Under the pieces are notes generated by a model, which searched no databases, was not told the origin of the DNA, and saw only the letters and a program-made list of their open reading frames with translations. Position numbers and translations under genes: made by a program. From Flavobacteriales bacterium UBA1993 (GTDB lineage: Bacteria; Bacteroidota; Bacteroidia; Flavobacteriales_G; Salibacteraceae), in the NCBI GenBank assembly GCA_002336485.1, contig DDCZ01000034.1:51707-115706 (forward strand): a stretch of 64,000 bases of DNA. The letters run 5' to 3'. Of this stretch, positions 42,844 through 51,252 are shown piece by piece; within the stretch, counting starts at the first letter, position 1; every line of letters begins with the position of its first letter.

Positions 42844-44335
42844 AGTCTTTTCTTTTTGGAAGAACAACCTCGATAAAAAACGCGGTCGAAATAAATGTAA
42901 GTGTCATAAGGCATTTCACAACCCAACCAATGGTTGAGTTGGTTTGGATAAAAAAGTAATCGAGTAAAAACAAACCAATAGCCAGGAGAAAATAACCCAA
43001 CAGGCGTGGAATGTTGTAGGGAACAGGAAAAAAGCGCTGACCAAAATAGTAAGACGCAGCAGCCATCGCGAAATAACAAGCCAACGTAGCCCAGGCCGAA
43101 CCTCGGAATCCTAGGATTGGGATCAACAGGACGTTTAAGGCAATGGTTAATAGCGCTCCACCAATGGCTATATAAGCCCCATAAAGCGTTTTGTCTGTGA
43201 GTTTATACCAAGCACTCAGGTTATAATAAACACCCAAAAACACGTTTGCCAGAAGTAGGATTGGAACAACATCAAGCCCAACCCAATAGACATCATTTGG
43301 GATGAAGTGCTTGAAGACGTCAATGAACAACGTCACACCCAAAAACACCAACATTACAAACGCGAAGAAAACATGGAGCATTTGGGCGTAGGTTTTTGGA
43401 GCGCTCCCAGACTTTTGCTGATCGAAGAAGAAGGGTTCTGCCGCATAACGATAAGCCTGTATGAACAGCGTGATAATGATGGAGAGTTTGTAGCAAGCGC
43501 CATAAATACCGAGTTGAGTCATGGTAGCCTTCTCCCCAAGAATGGGCCACAATAACCACTTTAATAAAGCCCTGTCAAGCGTTTCGTTAATGATGCCAGC
43601 GAGCCCCGCAAAGAGCAATGGTAGGGCGTAGATCATCATCTGTTTCCAAAGAGATCTATCAATCTTGAAGGACGCCTTTAAGATGTCTGGAAGCAGAAGA
43701 AGAAAGCGACTAACAGAGGCGATAAGGTTTGCAATAAACACATAACCCACACCAATTTCAGGATTGTAAAAGGTTTGAACCAGCCAATTAACCTCGCCGG
43801 AAAGATGTTTAGGAAGGCAGTAGGCAAGGAAGAATAGATTAAGACCAATGTTCACAGCAATGGAAAAAATGTGAACGCGGGCAAACTTGAGCGACTTGTT
43901 TTCCGCCCTCAGTTTAGCGAGAGGAATTGCAATAAGGGCGTCGAGGCCCACAATAATTGCGAACCAGGAGATATATTCTTTGTGATTTGGATAGCCCAAA
44001 AAATCGGCGATGGGTTGCGCAAACACGCTGGCGAGGACAATAAACCCAAACGATGTGATAGCAATGGACCAAAGCGCTGTGCTGTAGACACGCGATTTCA
44101 TATCATCACTTTGACTATAGAATCGAAAGAATGCGGTTTCTAAACCATAAGTAAGGAGCACTACAAGAAACGCCACATACGCGTACATCTCCGTGATAAT
44201 TCCATATTGCTCCGGTTGGAAAACAAGCTTACTTGTATAAAGCGGAGTTAGAAGGTAGTTTAAGAACCGTCCAATAATGCTGCTCAATCCGTAAACCGCG
44301 GTTTGCCCAAGAAGTTTTTTAAGTGGTGATGCCAT
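42833..44335 (-). CDS. Polysaccharide/oligosaccharide flippase (Wzx-like)
   Basis: MOP-superfamily lipid-linked-oligosaccharide flippase, about 500 aa with roughly 12-14 transmembrane helices and few other features. The N-terminal LGQTAVYGLSSIIGRFLNYLLTPLYTS is typical of Wzx/RfbX proteins. The start is set at the ATG at 44335; ten more codons upstream are possible. It heads the minus-strand envelope block; CAAAGAAA at 44343-44350 reads TTTCTTTG on the minus strand, a weak -7 candidate. The transported substrate is not known. Confidence 0.87.
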   Translation of the reverse strand: MASPLKKLLGQTAVYGLSSIIGRFLNYLLTPLYTSKLVFQPEQYGIITEMYAYVAFLVVLLTYGLETAFFRFYSQSDDMKSRVYSTALWSIAITSFGFIVLASVFAQPIADFLGYPNHKEYISWFAIIVGLDALIAIPLAKLRAENKSLKFARVHIFSIAVNIGLNLFFLAYCLPKHLSGEVNWLVQTFYNPEIGVGYVFIANLIASVSRFLLLLPDILKASFKIDRSLWKQMMIYALPLLFAGLAGIINETLDRALLKWLLWPILGEKATMTQLGIYGACYKLSIIITLFIQAYRYAAEPFFFDQQKSGSAPKTYAQMLHVFFAFVMLVFLGVTLFIDVFKHFIPNDVYWVGLDVVPILLLANVFLGVYYNLSAWYKLTDKTLYGAYIAIGGALLTIALNVLLIPILGFRGSAWATLACYFAMAAASYYFGQRFFPVPYNIPRLLGYFLLAIGLFLLDYFFIQTNSTIGWVVKCLMTLTFISTAFFIEVVLPKRKDYAN

Positions 44336-44445
44336 GAACGAGACAAAGAAACGCTCAATAAACATGTTATTTTTTCCCTAGTGTTAAAGATTTCAACGTG
44401 TAAGCGTTGTCATAATATTCAGCCAAACACTGATATGTTTGACCC

Positions 44446-44453
44446 TATATTTA
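44446..44453 (+). promoter_or_regulatory. -7-like box four bases before a start codon
   Basis: TATATTTA, one base from TAnnTTTG, ends four bases before the ATG at 44458, the same spacing as at pheS and the biotin-carrier gene. A leaderless message is possible. Confidence 0.35.
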
Positions 44454-44457
44454 CCAC

Positions 44458-45012
44458 ATGAAGCCGATCGTACTGTTGCCGATACTGTTTTTTGCAATGC
44501 TTAGAGCCAACGCCCAAACGGGGAATACTGCGATCATTTATCAAACCGGGCACAGTTATACATTGACGGTACCCGAGGGTTGGGTAAGTGATTCGTTAAG
44601 CGGAATATCCATGATGCTAGATATGTGTTTTCATCCGGATACTACTAAATGGACAAAATCGCCTGTGGTGATGTATTCAACCGTAACCCACAAAACGGAC
44701 TCGAATCAAACTATCGACGACGTAATAAAAATGGATAGTGAAAAGTTTAGAGAGTCTTCTCCAGGGGTGTTGGTTGAAAAGGAGAAGGTCATTTACACCT
44801 ACCCACAAAACAAGCCGGCTCACAGCGTAAGATTTACAAATGAGGCCTATAAAAACTATGAATCCGTCGCCTACATTGAAGAGAAGTATCATGTAATCAT
44901 GATCGTAGTGGGATCCCGTGACAAGGAGATTTATGAGGCAAACCTACCCGCGTTCAAGCGCTTAACTCAAAGTTATTATAACCTTGAACAGGGTTATTCT
45001 ATTCGCCCTTAA
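44458..45012 (+). CDS. Small secreted protein, unknown function
   Basis: A 184-residue protein with a clean signal peptide (about 1-20, ANAQ) and one compact domain (about 25-180) with IYQTGHSYTLTVPEGWVSD near its start. That resembles small proteins of PsbP/DcrB type, in which a short Trp-containing start follows export, but I cannot assign a family. Last 14 bases overlap the convergent enoyl-CoA hydratase gene. It is surrounded by genes on the opposite strand. Confidence 0.7.
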   Translation: MKPIVLLPILFFAMLRANAQTGNTAIIYQTGHSYTLTVPEGWVSDSLSGISMMLDMCFHPDTTKWTKSPVVMYSTVTHKTDSNQTIDDVIKMDSEKFRESSPGVLVEKEKVIYTYPQNKPAHSVRFTNEAYKNYESVAYIEEKYHVIMIVVGSRDKEIYEANLPAFKRLTQSYYNLEQGYSIRP

Positions 45013-45781
45013 AGTTTGGCTTGCGCTTTTCTAGAAAAGCAGTTGTACCCTCTTTAAAGTCTGCAGTTCCAAAAGCCTTTCCGAACAATTCAACCTCTTC
45101 GTTAAATCCGTTTTGACTCGAATCAAAGCCCGCGTTCACCGCCTGCAGTGCATAACCAACGGCAGTAGGAGAGTTTGCTGCTATTTTAAGGGCAATTTCC
45201 TTGCATTTATTGAGTAGGTCTTCCTGTGGCACCACGTAATTTACAAGGCCGGCGTCACAGGCTGGTTGGGCTTTTAACATTTGAGCTGTAGTTATGAGCT
45301 CGTTTGCGCGCCCTCTGCCAATAAGCAGCGGCAATCGTTGCGTTCCCCCGTAACCAGGAATAACCCCAAGAGAAACCTCCGGAAGACCCATGCGCGCATT
45401 GTCTGATGCGACACGAATATGGCAACTCATGGCCAACTCCAAACCGCCACCGAGGGCGAACCCATTAACCGCGGCAATAACTGGAGTCCGTAGATTCTCT
45501 ACAACGTCGAAAAGCGTTTTTTGGCCTTTTGCTGCTAGCGTCCTTCCTTGTTCAACGTTGAAATGTGCGAATTCGCTAATGTCAGCTCCTGCCACGAATG
45601 CTTTTTCGCCTGATCCCGTAAGGATTATTGCTCGTATATCAGCATCACTTTCCAGTTGCTGCATGCACGCACCTAATTGAGCGATAACATCCATGTTCAG
45701 TGCGTTAAGCTTGTCAGGACGGTTGATTATTATGGTTGCAATGTGGTTTTCTGATGTAACGAGAAGCAAAGGGTAATTCAT
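44999..45781 (-). CDS. Enoyl-CoA hydratase/isomerase family protein
   Basis: Crotonase-family enzyme, 260 aa, hydrating trans-2-enoyl-CoA in fatty acid or amino acid degradation. The oxyanion-hole segments AGADISEF (about 65-72) and NGFALGGGLELAMSCH are present and both catalytic glutamates, Glu115 and Glu135 (GLPEVSLGVIPGYGGTQRL), are intact, consistent with hydratase activity (short-chain, crotonase-like). The next gene upstream, a histidine kinase, starts independently 29 bases away. The specific substrate is not known. Confidence 0.92.
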   Translation of the reverse strand: MNYPLLLVTSENHIATIIINRPDKLNALNMDVIAQLGACMQQLESDADIRAIILTGSGEKAFVAGADISEFAHFNVEQGRTLAAKGQKTLFDVVENLRTPVIAAVNGFALGGGLELAMSCHIRVASDNARMGLPEVSLGVIPGYGGTQRLPLLIGRGRANELITTAQMLKAQPACDAGLVNYVVPQEDLLNKCKEIALKIAANSPTAVGYALQAVNAGFDSSQNGFNEEVELFGKAFGTADFKEGTTAFLEKRKPNFKGE

Positions 45782-45809
45782 CTTTTCCTAGGTTTTTGGC
45801 GAATATAAT

Positions 45810-47264
45810 TCAGCTGGACGAGCTCGGTTTCGAGGCTGGTAACTGAATGTAAAACGTTGTCAATTTATTAGGCGTGCTTTCAAACCAAATTTTACCGTTT
45901 GCCTGCTGAATTATTTGCTGACAGATAGCTAACCCAAGCCCAGCTCCGCTGGTTTTTGTCGTGAAGTTTGGTTGAAATATTTTCGTTGATACATGATCGG
46001 AAATCCCAGGGCCGTTATCGGTGATAGAGATTTGCGCATCACCACCAACCTTCTGAGCATGAATGATGATTTTTGGATCAATAGTTTCTGAAAGTGACTG
46101 TTTCGCATTTTTGACAAGATTGTTTAGTACGCGTCGAATCGCATCGGGGTCAGCGAAAACCTTCAACTTATCGTCTTTGATATGCGTTTGAATATCTACC
46201 GGCGAATCAGCAAAAAGAATGACGACGTCAGATACGGCATCGATTAAGTCGAATTCTTCAAAGTTTTTTTGTTGGATTTTGGCAAAATCGCTGAACTCAG
46301 ACGCAATTCGATCAAGTGATTCAATTTGTTGAATGATCATTGCCATCGTCGTCTTGAATTTTTCCCGCCAATTGTCATCATCAAATTGAGATGTAGCCTG
46401 AAGGTGCTGAACACTAAGCTTAATGGGAGTAAGTGGGTTCTTAATTTCATGCGCTACCTGCCTAGCCATTTCTCTCCACGCACCCTCGCGCTCTGTCTTT
46501 GCGAGCAGAAGTCGACTTTCAGAAAGTTTCGCGAGCATATCATTGTATGACCGAATTAGAGAGCCTATTTCGTCATCATTACTCCAAGGAATCGTTTCAT
46601 TGTGTGCATTTAAGTCAACGGTTTGGAGTTTTTCATCGAGCAAAGAGAAGTCTTTTGTAATGCTATTTGATAAGAGAACGGTTATTCCGATTGCCGCAAT
46701 AAATAAGAAGAAGTAGGTGAGGCCAATGGAACCGAGAAACTCAGGTAAATCCTTTTGGCTAACGGTTTTGTCTTGTTTGTACGGGAGGTTTAAGATGGCT
46801 ATGGGGGCCCCTGATGAGTTCTTTAACACCGTGTAATCTGACAGATAAAAGTTGTTGTCTCGTGCCTCCTGTAGGACAACGCGATTTTGAATTTTGAGTC
46901 TGTCTAGCGCCGATTGTGGAACGGTTCGGTCAATGTATTCTGAGTGGATTTCACCAGGGCGGGCCGAGACAAGCATTTGACCCTCCACGTTGTAAATGTT
47001 GATTTCAAGGTTATGCACATCGGAAAGCCGCAGAACTTCCTGCTCAAACTCTTTGATGACTACGTTCTGCCCCTGCTGCATCTCAACCTCCTTTGAGAAG
47101 TAAGTCATCTCCGTTTTGATAGCGCGCTCCTTTCTGGCGAGCCTTTCTTGATGGTAGATCTCGTTCTGTGACTGAAAGAAGAAGACCGTAACGGCTCCAA
47201 TAACGAGCAGCGATACCAGCATCAGAACGGTCATGGCGAGAATAATGCGAGATCTAAGTTTCAA
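45810..47264 (-). CDS. NtrY-like sensor histidine kinase
   Basis: Membrane sensor kinase, 484 aa. Two transmembrane helices (about 8-30 and 177-200) bracket an extracytoplasmic sensor of about 145 residues; HAMP about 200-250; then HisKA with phospho-acceptor His272 in VAHEIKNPLTPIKL and HATPase with NLVKNAKQSL (N box), DNGPGI and GAGLGLAICQQII. The HEIKNPLTPI motif places it near NtrY. No response regulator is adjacent. The start is TTG at 47264. It is separated from the atp cluster by a terminator. Confidence 0.92.
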   Translation of the reverse strand: MKLRSRIILAMTVLMLVSLLVIGAVTVFFFQSQNEIYHQERLARKERAIKTEMTYFSKEVEMQQGQNVVIKEFEQEVLRLSDVHNLEINIYNVEGQMLVSARPGEIHSEYIDRTVPQSALDRLKIQNRVVLQEARDNNFYLSDYTVLKNSSGAPIAILNLPYKQDKTVSQKDLPEFLGSIGLTYFFLFIAAIGITVLLSNSITKDFSLLDEKLQTVDLNAHNETIPWSNDDEIGSLIRSYNDMLAKLSESRLLLAKTEREGAWREMARQVAHEIKNPLTPIKLSVQHLQATSQFDDDNWREKFKTTMAMIIQQIESLDRIASEFSDFAKIQQKNFEEFDLIDAVSDVVILFADSPVDIQTHIKDDKLKVFADPDAIRRVLNNLVKNAKQSLSETIDPKIIIHAQKVGGDAQISITDNGPGISDHVSTKIFQPNFTTKTSGAGLGLAICQQIIQQANGKIWFESTPNKLTTFYIQLPASKPSSSS

Positions 47265-47304
47265 TGGCTAGGTGTGTTTCGACCCCAAGATGCAAATATT
47301 GTGC

Positions 47305-47337
47305 AACAAAAAAGCCCGAGCGATTTCGCTCGGGCTT
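47305..47337 (-). terminator. Rho-independent terminator of the atp cluster
   Basis: On the minus strand a GC-rich 10-bp stem GCCCGAGCGA/TCGCTCGGGC with a short AAT-type loop is followed by seven T. It lies about 20 bases after the atpG stop. Confidence 0.93.
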
Positions 47338-47355
47338 CAATAAATGATTTAATAC

Positions 47356-48240
47356 TTAGTTGTTCAGCGCTTCGGCCCCACCAACAATTTCTAGTATCTC
47401 AGTAGTAATTGCGGCTTGACGTGCTTTGTTGTACCTAAGCTTCAGATCTTTAACCATTTCAGTGGCGTTGTCCGTGGCCTTATGCATTGCTGTCATTCGG
47501 GCACCGTGTTCGCCTGCATGGCTATCGAGCAGTGCTTTATAGAACTGAGTTTTCAAGGACTTAGGGATTAAGTCAGAAACAATCTCCTCTTTCGATGGCT
47601 CAAACAGATAATCAACATCGGAAGTTGAAACGGATTCAGAAGCCTCAAGTGGTGCGATAGGTAAGAACTGCTCTTCCATCACGATTTGAGTAGCCGCATT
47701 TTTAAAATGGTTGTATACCAATACAACGCTATCAAATTGCTTTGCGGCAAACGCGTCCATTATCTTGCTCGCTGCGGCAGATGCATGGGCGTAATCTAAA
47801 TGTTCAAAGATCTCATTGGTGTTCCTCGGAAGAAGCGTACCCTTAATGAAGTAATCAGTCTTGCGATAAGCGTCTTCTGCTTTTTTACCAAACGTGAGGA
47901 CCGTGATGTTCTTCCCGCTATAAGTGGTCTCAATCATCTTATTAACCCGCTTGATAACCTGTGAATTGAATCCGCCGCACAAACCACGATTGGAAGTCAC
48001 AGCAACGATTAGTACATTCTTACCATCACTGGCACGACCATATTCATTTTCAGACGTGTCCAACCCACTACTGAGGCCTTGAAGTACTTCCTGAAGCTTT
48101 AGCGCATATGGTCTCATCTGGGTTACAGCATCTTGAGCTTTACGAAGCTTTGATGCACTCACCATTTTCATTGCAGAGGTAATCTGCATGGTGTTGTTTA
48201 CCGAGACAATACTATTTCTTACTTCCTTTAAATTGGCCAT
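47356..48240 (-). CDS. atpG: ATP synthase F1 subunit gamma
   Basis: Central rotor shaft of F1, 294 aa. The two long coiled-coil ends are recognisable: the N-terminal RNSIVSVNNTMQITSAMKMVSASKLRKAQ and the C-terminal TAMHKATDNATEMVKDLKLRYNKARQAAITTEILEIVGGAEA pattern (quoted positions 8-36 and 250-290). The last gene of the atp cluster; it starts 11 bases after atpA and is followed by the terminator. The partner beta and epsilon subunits are not in this window, as expected for Bacteroidota, where atpD and atpC lie elsewhere. Confidence 0.97.
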   Translation of the reverse strand: MANLKEVRNSIVSVNNTMQITSAMKMVSASKLRKAQDAVTQMRPYALKLQEVLQGLSSGLDTSENEYGRASDGKNVLIVAVTSNRGLCGGFNSQVIKRVNKMIETTYSGKNITVLTFGKKAEDAYRKTDYFIKGTLLPRNTNEIFEHLDYAHASAAASKIMDAFAAKQFDSVVLVYNHFKNAATQIVMEEQFLPIAPLEASESVSTSDVDYLFEPSKEEIVSDLIPKSLKTQFYKALLDSHAGEHGARMTAMHKATDNATEMVKDLKLRYNKARQAAITTEILEIVGGAEALNN

Positions 48241-48251
48241 AACCTATGGGG

Positions 48252-49829
48252 TTATTTATACTTTGCAGATAATTCAGCGGCAACAGATTCTAGAGTGCCA
48301 GTGATTTCATCATTGAGTTTTCCGGCTTTCAGTAGATCTAAAACATCGCGGTGGTTGCGATCTAGAAAATCTAAATACTCAGCTTCAAATTCCTTGATTT
48401 TCTTCACGGGAACAGTATTCAGCAGGTTCTTCGTTCCAGCATATATGATGGCAGCTTGCTTCTCAACAGGAACAGGGGCGTTTTCACCTTGTTTAAGGAT
48501 TTCTACGTTTCGCGCTCCTTTATCCAAAACCGCTTTTGTTGCTGCGTCAAGGTCAGAACCGAATTTCGAGAACGCCTCTAATTCACGGAACTGAGCTTGG
48601 TCAAGCTTCAAGGTTCCGGATATTTTTTTCATTGACTTAATCTGTGCATTACCACCAACACGTGATACAGAAATACCAACGTTGATAGCTGGTCGAACTC
48701 CAGATAGGAATAGGTTTGCTTCAAGGAAGATTTGACCGTCAGTAATAGAAATTACGTTGGTTGGGATGTACGCTGAAACGTCACCGGCTTGTGTTTCAAT
48801 GATAGGAAGTGCTGTAAGTGAACCTCCACCTTTTACTTTGCCTTTAAGTGCTTCTGGTAAGTCATTCATTTGAGATGCAATAGCATCATCATCAATCACC
48901 TTTGCGGCACGTTCAAGAATACGAGAGTGTAAGTAGAATACATCACCCGGGTATGCTTCTCGTCCTGGAGGACGTCTAAGTAAAAGTGATACTTCGCGGT
49001 ATGCTACAGCTTGCTTACTAAGGTCGTCAAAGATGATAAGCGCTGGCCTTCCTGTATCACGGAAGTATTCTCCAATCGCTGCTCCGGCCATCGGTGCGTA
49101 AAACTGCATTGGGCTAGGGTCAGAAGCATTAGCCGCAACAATCGTGGTGTACTGCATAGCGCCAGCGTCTTCTAATCGCTGAACGATACCTGCAACCGTA
49201 GATGCTTTTTGTCCACATGCGACATAGATGCAATAAACGGGCTCGCCAGCATCAAAGAACTCCTTTTGGTTGATGATCGTGTCAATTGCGACTGTTGTCT
49301 TACCGGTTTGTCTGTCGCCAATAATAAGCTCACGTTGACCTCTTCCTACTGGAATCATCGCATCAATTGCTTTGATACCCGTCTGAAGCGGCTCATTCAC
49401 TGGTTGTCGAAAGATTACCCCAGGAGCTTTTCGCTCGAGTGGCATTTCGAACAACTCACCAGAGATAGCGCCTTTACCATCTATTGGTGCGCCTAGTGTG
49501 TTAACAACACGACCTACAATGCCTTCACCAACATTAATGGAGGCAATACGCTTCGTTCTTTTTACAGTGTCGCCTTCTTTGATGGACGTGGAGTGACCGA
49601 GTAATACAGCACCTACGTTGTCCTCTTCAAGGTTAAGGGCAATTGCTTGTAGACCATCTTCAAATTCGATAAGCTCACCCGATTGGACGTTTGATAGTCC
49701 GTAAATACGAGCAATACCATCACCCACTTGGAGAACGGATCCTACTTCTTCTAGTTCTGCAGCTGTTTTTGCTCCGCTTAATTGCTCACGGAGGATAGCT
49801 GATACTTCTGCTGGTTTGATTTCAGGCAT
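48252..49829 (-). CDS. atpA: ATP synthase F1 subunit alpha
   Basis: Non-catalytic nucleotide-binding subunit of F1, 525 aa. The P-loop GDRQTGKTTVAID lies near residues 173-185, followed by the typical YCIYVACGQKAS, ALIIFDDLSKQAVAYR and LLLRRPPGREAYPGDVFYLHS segments. Expected length and complete. It lies in the order atpH-atpA-atpG on the minus strand. Confidence 0.98.
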   Translation of the reverse strand: MPEIKPAEVSAILREQLSGAKTAAELEEVGSVLQVGDGIARIYGLSNVQSGELIEFEDGLQAIALNLEEDNVGAVLLGHSTSIKEGDTVKRTKRIASINVGEGIVGRVVNTLGAPIDGKGAISGELFEMPLERKAPGVIFRQPVNEPLQTGIKAIDAMIPVGRGQRELIIGDRQTGKTTVAIDTIINQKEFFDAGEPVYCIYVACGQKASTVAGIVQRLEDAGAMQYTTIVAANASDPSPMQFYAPMAGAAIGEYFRDTGRPALIIFDDLSKQAVAYREVSLLLRRPPGREAYPGDVFYLHSRILERAAKVIDDDAIASQMNDLPEALKGKVKGGGSLTALPIIETQAGDVSAYIPTNVISITDGQIFLEANLFLSGVRPAINVGISVSRVGGNAQIKSMKKISGTLKLDQAQFRELEAFSKFGSDLDAATKAVLDKGARNVEILKQGENAPVPVEKQAAIIYAGTKNLLNTVPVKKIKEFEAEYLDFLDRNHRDVLDLLKAGKLNDEITGTLESVAAELSAKYK

Positions 49830-49841
49830 AATGATATCTGA

Positions 49842-50393
49842 TTAGATAGCTGAAAGTTTGTGTTTTATTACGTCTACTTTTAATTCGTTGAGCTTTCTTC
49901 TTAAGCTCGCATCAATGAGTTGATCTCCAACCTTGACTCGAATCCCTCCGAGTAATGATGGGTCAACTTTTTCTGTTAAATCTATTGAGTGGCCAGCAGC
50001 AGATAAAACCTTTACGAGTTCGTCTTGCGAAGCTTTGCTTAGTGTAACTGCTGACACTATTTCGGCGCTGATAATTCCCTTATGAGCGCGATATTGTTCT
50101 ATGAAGGATGAAGCAACCGCAGATAAGATTGACTCTCGTCCCTTTGTGGTTAGGAGAGCTAAAAACTCGACTGTCAACTTGGTGGTATTCTTAGCGAACA
50201 CAGCGGAAAGGACGCGTTGTTTTGCGTCTGGTTTAATGATTGGGGACTCCAACATTAAAGCCAGATCACGGTTTTGATCAATCGTTTGATTGACAAGAAC
50301 CATGTCATTTTTCACTTCCTCAAGCGTACCCTTCTCTATTGAAAGGTCCAAAAGGGAGCTTGCGTATCGACCCGCTGCCTTTGTTGACTTCAT
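49842..50393 (-). CDS. atpH: ATP synthase F1 subunit delta
   Basis: Stator protein linking F1 to the b subunits, 183 aa. The N-terminal helical domain (AAGRYASSLLDLSIEKG) and the C-terminal EKVDPSLLGGIRVKVGDQLIDASLRRKL segment are typical of OSCP/delta. The start overlaps the atpF stop by one base, so the pair is translationally coupled. It is 12 bases from atpA. Confidence 0.95.
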   Translation of the reverse strand: MKSTKAAGRYASSLLDLSIEKGTLEEVKNDMVLVNQTIDQNRDLALMLESPIIKPDAKQRVLSAVFAKNTTKLTVEFLALLTTKGRESILSAVASSFIEQYRAHKGIISAEIVSAVTLSKASQDELVKVLSAAGHSIDLTEKVDPSLLGGIRVKVGDQLIDASLRRKLNELKVDVIKHKLSAI

Positions 50394-50887
50394 CAGTTAA
50401 AATTGATTTCGTTAAGCGCTTTCTTTACGGATTCGCTTTGTTTTTCGCTGTCGTTAAGCTTTTCGCTCAACACCTTCTCAGCGATTTCAAATGAAATTTC
50501 AGCAACCTGATTCTTAAGTTCTGTGATTGCTTTTTGCTTCTCATTTTTAATTTCTTCTCTCGTCGAAACCAAAATCTTGTCTGCTTCTTCTTTAGCTCGG
50601 TTCTTGGCTTCGGAAATGATTTGATCTTTCGTTTCGCGAGCCTCTTTCATGAGCTTATCTCTCTCTTCACGCGCTTCTTGAAGAAGGGCGTCATTACTTT
50701 CTTTGAGCTTGCGCATCTCATCTTTAGCGCGTTCAGCTGCTTCAAGAGCATCTTGAATGGTGTCTTCTCGTTCCTTAATTGACTTAAGAATCGGCTTCCA
50801 TGCAAATTTTCCAAGAAGGAAAAGAATCAGTAAAAAGCTGAGGGTGGTCCAAAATACGAGACCAAATCCGGGGGTTACTAAATCCAT
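50393..50887 (-). CDS. atpF: ATP synthase F0 subunit b
   Basis: Peripheral stalk, 164 aa, with one N-terminal transmembrane helix (about 8-27, FGLVFWTTLSFLLILFLLGKF) and a long Glu/Lys-rich coiled coil (about 35-150). It lies 87 bases downstream of atpE; that gap contains two overlapping stem-loops. It overlaps atpH by one base. Confidence 0.95.
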   Translation of the reverse strand: MDLVTPGFGLVFWTTLSFLLILFLLGKFAWKPILKSIKEREDTIQDALEAAERAKDEMRKLKESNDALLQEAREERDKLMKEARETKDQIISEAKNRAKEEADKILVSTREEIKNEKQKAITELKNQVAEISFEIAEKVLSEKLNDSEKQSESVKKALNEINFN

Positions 50888-50904
50888 TTCTTTATTATTT
50901 AATG

Positions 50905-50959
50905 TTTATTCAAGTCTTGAATAAACCAGTCTTTCTGCCAACCGCAGAAAGACTGGTTT
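50905..50959 (-). promoter_or_regulatory. Two overlapping stem-loops in the atpE/atpF gap
   Basis: Reading the plus strand, a perfect 16-bp stem pairs 50923-50938 with 50944-50959 (5-base loop CAACC). Adjacent, 50905-50925 is a 21-base palindrome (10-bp arms around one T, 9-bp if the hairpin loop needs three bases). The two structures share three bases (50923-50925), so they can compete. On the minus strand only a few T follow the large stem, so it is a weak terminator at best. A processing/stabilising stem that keeps atpE message more abundant than downstream genes is a reasonable inference; the c-ring needs many copies. Confidence 0.75.
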
Positions 50960-50974
50960 GTTTTTTTCTGGTTA

Positions 50975-51226
50975 TTAAAGAATAACCAAAAGACATAGAA
51001 CGATTGCGAAGAATACTGCCCCTTCAACAAGTGCAGCAGCCACAATCATGTTTGCACGGATATCACCAGTTGCTTCAGGCTGTCGGGCAATTGCCTCCAA
51101 CGCTGAACCACCGATTCTACCAATACCAACACCTGCGCCAAGCGCAGCAATTCCAGCTCCAATGCCAGCTCCCATTATTCCGAAAGTTGATTCTGTTGCC
51201 TGTAGTAAGATGCTTAATAGCTCCAT
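50975..51226 (-). CDS. atpE: ATP synthase F0 subunit c
   Basis: Rotor ring subunit, 83 aa, two transmembrane helices joined by the polar loop ARQPEATGDIR. The ion-binding carboxylate is Glu68 in ALVEGAVFF. The residues after it (G-A) and the first helix do not show the Q..ES/T pattern of Na+-coupled rings, so proton coupling is likely. Strongly hydrophobic and Gly-rich. The stem-loops lie directly 3' of its stop. Confidence 0.95.
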   Translation of the reverse strand: MELLSILLQATESTFGIMGAGIGAGIAALGAGVGIGRIGGSALEAIARQPEATGDIRANMIVAAALVEGAVFFAIVLCLLVIL

Positions 51227-51252
51227 GATATATAGAATTGAATAGTTACTAA

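Noticed and set aside
50923..50959. Plain Rho-independent terminator in the middle of the atp cluster
   Set aside because: The T-run is on the plus-strand side; on the transcribed minus strand only TTTATT follows. A processing or partial attenuation element is a better description.
50975..51226. Sodium-coupled ATP synthase c subunit
   Set aside because: The residues around Glu68 do not show the extra Gln and Ser/Thr ligands of Na+ rings.
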